Part shown: one piece after another, positions 61,500 to 64,000 of the stretch
Layout: every line of letters begins with the position of its first letter
How positions within the stretch are numbered: position 1 is the first letter of the stretch
Assembly: GCF_014356525.2 (NCBI RefSeq)
Contig: NC_052518.1
Coordinates: 13,284,201-13,348,200, forward strand
Source of the DNA: Nilaparvata lugens
Lineage: Eukaryota > Arthropoda > Insecta > Hemiptera > Delphacidae
Length of the DNA: 64,000 bases
Reading direction: 5' to 3'
The notes under the pieces: model-generated
The model's database searches: none
What the model was told of the DNA's origin: nothing
What the model saw: the letters and a program-made list of their open reading frames with translations, nothing else
Translations under genes and position numbers: made by a program

Positions 61500-64000
61500 G
61501 TTCCAGTTGATACTATGCTTTGTCTAATTAAACGTTCTCAATTAAGTAAAATATCAGCTAGAATAGCTATTGATGAAAAGTAATTCTGGCTGGATCTTTA
61601 TCCATTCATCATTGGAAGAGATGGAAATGAATTTGAATTTTCGTTAGATAATTGTTTTATATCTATTCATAATTTTCGTTTTTCCCCGTTTTTGTGTTTC
61701 AATAGCATGTAATGCTAATCAGTTTAACCAACTAAGTTCAAATAACTTTTTATTTGCTTTATCATCATATTATTCATTTATGAAAATTTACACTATAAGT
61801 ATGTGGTAATCATCCACGTTAAACTAATGATAATATTTTTCTTTATATTTTAGTTACCTATTTTATATATTACTCAATTCATACTTTCAATCATCTTGGT
61901 AAACCATTTATTTATTTATTTATAGACTAATGATTAAGTTATGAATTTATAATAATTCCCAGTTCAAAACCACTAATTGACAATTTTACATGATTTAGTT
62001 TATTTTCTAATGATAAACCCACTCCTGGGGCCTTTTTCTTAAAAAAAAATTGAAGATCCTTACTTCAGGACCAACTGACTGTAAGATGTGCTCGTATATC
62101 ATGAATATCGTGCATTGTGTCAGCTATTGTGGGATTACAAAATTCCACGATACCTGCCCCAGAGATGTATTGCAAATTTGAACTGATTGGAGACTATGTT
62201 ATGTATTATCTGCTTATTTGATGTAGGCACTCAATGAATTAGTATTAGAGTAAGTATAAAATGATGTGGATTCATCACCAAGTTTATACATACCAACAAA
62301 TTATACTCATTATTATGCAAATAGCACTATTGGATCAAACTGCACAAGTTTTATAAGAGCTGTATCATGTTGAAGTGATTATGCATTTATTTTTCAAAAA
62401 AACATCCTTCTTGAAAACGTGCCTCATATTTTTTATAACTTTTGAGCTGCATTGTGATAATTAGTGCCAATAATTATTTAATTCTTAACGTATAGGTAGT
62501 ATTAATTATTTTATTAGTCATTAGCTTGAGGATTAGAATTTATTTTTCTACTGTATTACTATGAACTTGTTTAGATAATTGATTTTTTATTATGTGTTTC
62601 TTGGTCCTTCAAAAATTAATTTCATAGGTATGAGATTTTTAATGAAATTCAGCTTTGGTAGATGATCTTTGAATTCCCACTGTTCTGCAATAACTAGAAA
62701 GCATGTATCACAATGATAATTGAGTTATTTAAATAACACATATTGACATGAAGTAGCTAGCAATATAATATTATGTTAAATACTGATTTCTTGAGAAAAT
62801 AGCAACATTGATAATGTTGAAGTGCTTAGAGGAAGAAGCTATTACACACGATACAAAAAGCCAGACATCGGAGGCAGAATTCTTTTTGGAACCGCAAGTC
62901 ACTTTGTAACCTTTTTAATCTTTGAATTTTCTTACAATCCTGGCATCAATTTTAATGTTCATTATACCAAATGCTAATTTGTTATAGTCGTTTACACTAT
63001 TTTAACTAAGCTCATGATCATGCATATATAAGGTATTCGAATTTAAATATTTATAATAATATTATTTCAATTCGGCTATAATAATTTTGTCATTCTACGA
63101 AATCAGATGATATTGCTATTAGATAGATCGTAACTATTCTTGTTCCACTTTTCATATTCTATCAAGTTATATTGTACTAAGTTTTCATATTGGTTGATTT
63201 TTCTATTTTAATGCTTGTTCGTAAAATAACAGCATAATTTCTCAACCAATACCATTTTCATTTTATCCAACCATGGCAATTTCAGATTTCTTGCAATCAA
63301 TTGCAGTTTTGGACACCACATTTTTGAAGGATCAAGAAATAATTTCTCAGATTGATACTTGTTTTACGCTAAACGCCAGTTAATTATCTTAACTATAACA
63401 AATAACTTTCGAGTTATAATTTCATGCTTTCAATTATTCTCTTCATCTATTGCATTGTTTTTTTATGATTGCTATCATTTAAAATCTTCCAAGCTTTTGT
63501 ATATACCCTGGCTGAAATGATAATAATGGATAATTCTAGATTTAACACTAATAAGCTAGCAAAAACAACAAATTGCGAATAGCACAAATGGATAATATGG
63601 AACAATATTCATGCAACAGTTCCTTCTACGCTATAATATTGCTTTTCTAGCTCATGTGTTACTTCTTCTAGAATTGTGCATTATTTGAAATATAACCCTA
63701 GATCGTAGATTTAGACTGTAGTGCTCCTGTGTTAAACTAAGAATTATAAGTAGTGACTATTAATCGATATCGTAAATGTTTTAATTGGCTCCAGAGTTAC
63801 ACCAATTAAGAAAAATTGGCTGTGTATTTTAAGCAAAAGGTATTCGTAATGGTAAGACTGACCTGGTATTCCAGATCTTTAATACTCAAATAAAACAACA
63901 AATAATAGTAATAAATTAACTATGTATATGACAATGAAACGCTTAATAAATCGACTCATCTGAGATTTGAAGTTCTGTTTGAGGAGACTAAGTACACGTT
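61500..64000. other. Downstream of LZTR1, no further gene seen
   Basis: AT-rich DNA with no recognisable exon or repeat of known family. AATAAA motifs occur at 63889-63894 and near 63943. It may contain part of a long 3' UTR or the flank of the next gene. Confidence 0.4.

Noticed and set aside
1..64000. A CRISPR array, operon, or prokaryotic defence or toxin system
   Set aside because: No regularly spaced direct repeats, no clustered intronless genes with ribosome binding sites; all evidence points to an intron-rich insect genome.

Overview
The window looks like nuclear DNA from an insect. It is AT-rich, has genes split by long introns, and is packed with non-LTR retrotransposon pieces, tRNA-derived SINEs and hairpin MITEs. 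The MITE families and the style of the LINEs suggest a hemipteran (planthopper-like), but that is recollection and not proof. Two host genes can be supported.

(1) PPP1R15 (GADD34/CReP family), minus strand, 18518 to 10950. One large 538-codon exon joins, across a 5.7-kb intron, to a short C-terminal exon carrying the conserved PP1/eIF2alpha-targeting region. A separate 114-codon upstream ORF (18948-18604) lies in the presumed 5' leader. (2) LZTR1, plus strand, 29968 to 60246. All 14 coding exons can be placed with consensus splice sites and consistent phases, giving a 784-residue kelch-BTB-BACK-BTB-BACK protein, the substrate receptor of a CUL3 ubiquitin ligase acting on RAS-family GTPases. 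The two genes are divergently transcribed and share no evident pathway: one restores translation after stress, the other limits RAS signalling.

Layout: 1-1.3 kb, decayed Jockey-like LINE (minus). 1.3-10.9 kb, no gene seen; MITEs, a SINE, a CGATA-rich block and a Helitron-like fragment. 10.9-18.9 kb, PPP1R15 with a MITE/SINE-filled intron. 19-21.4 kb, likely PPP1R15 upstream region with one MITE. 21.4-29.1 kb, a CR1-like LINE (PHD-like finger and esterase-like ORF1, then endonuclease and RT) into which a second LINE with an uninterrupted 638-codon RT frame has been inserted. 29.06-29.83 kb, remnant of a LINE with a restriction-enzyme-like endonuclease, just upstream of LZTR1. 29.9-60.2 kb, LZTR1; its introns hold an RTE-like LINE with a 13-bp target duplication, a mariner-like transposon with TA duplications, a LINE with a 10-bp duplication, and many hairpin elements. 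60.2-64 kb, 3' UTR or downstream DNA with a short LINE insertion flanked by a 12-bp duplication.

Notable non-gene signals are a recurrent motif (ACTTGA.AATG, small hairpin, CGAAACTAGT) in several otherwise different hairpin repeats, with a loose resemblance to the hammerhead ribozyme core; a MITE inserted in one arm of another hairpin, so that the intact arm shows the empty site; and a segment shared between the inside of the mariner-like element and its outside flank. No CRISPR, operon or prokaryotic feature was seen.
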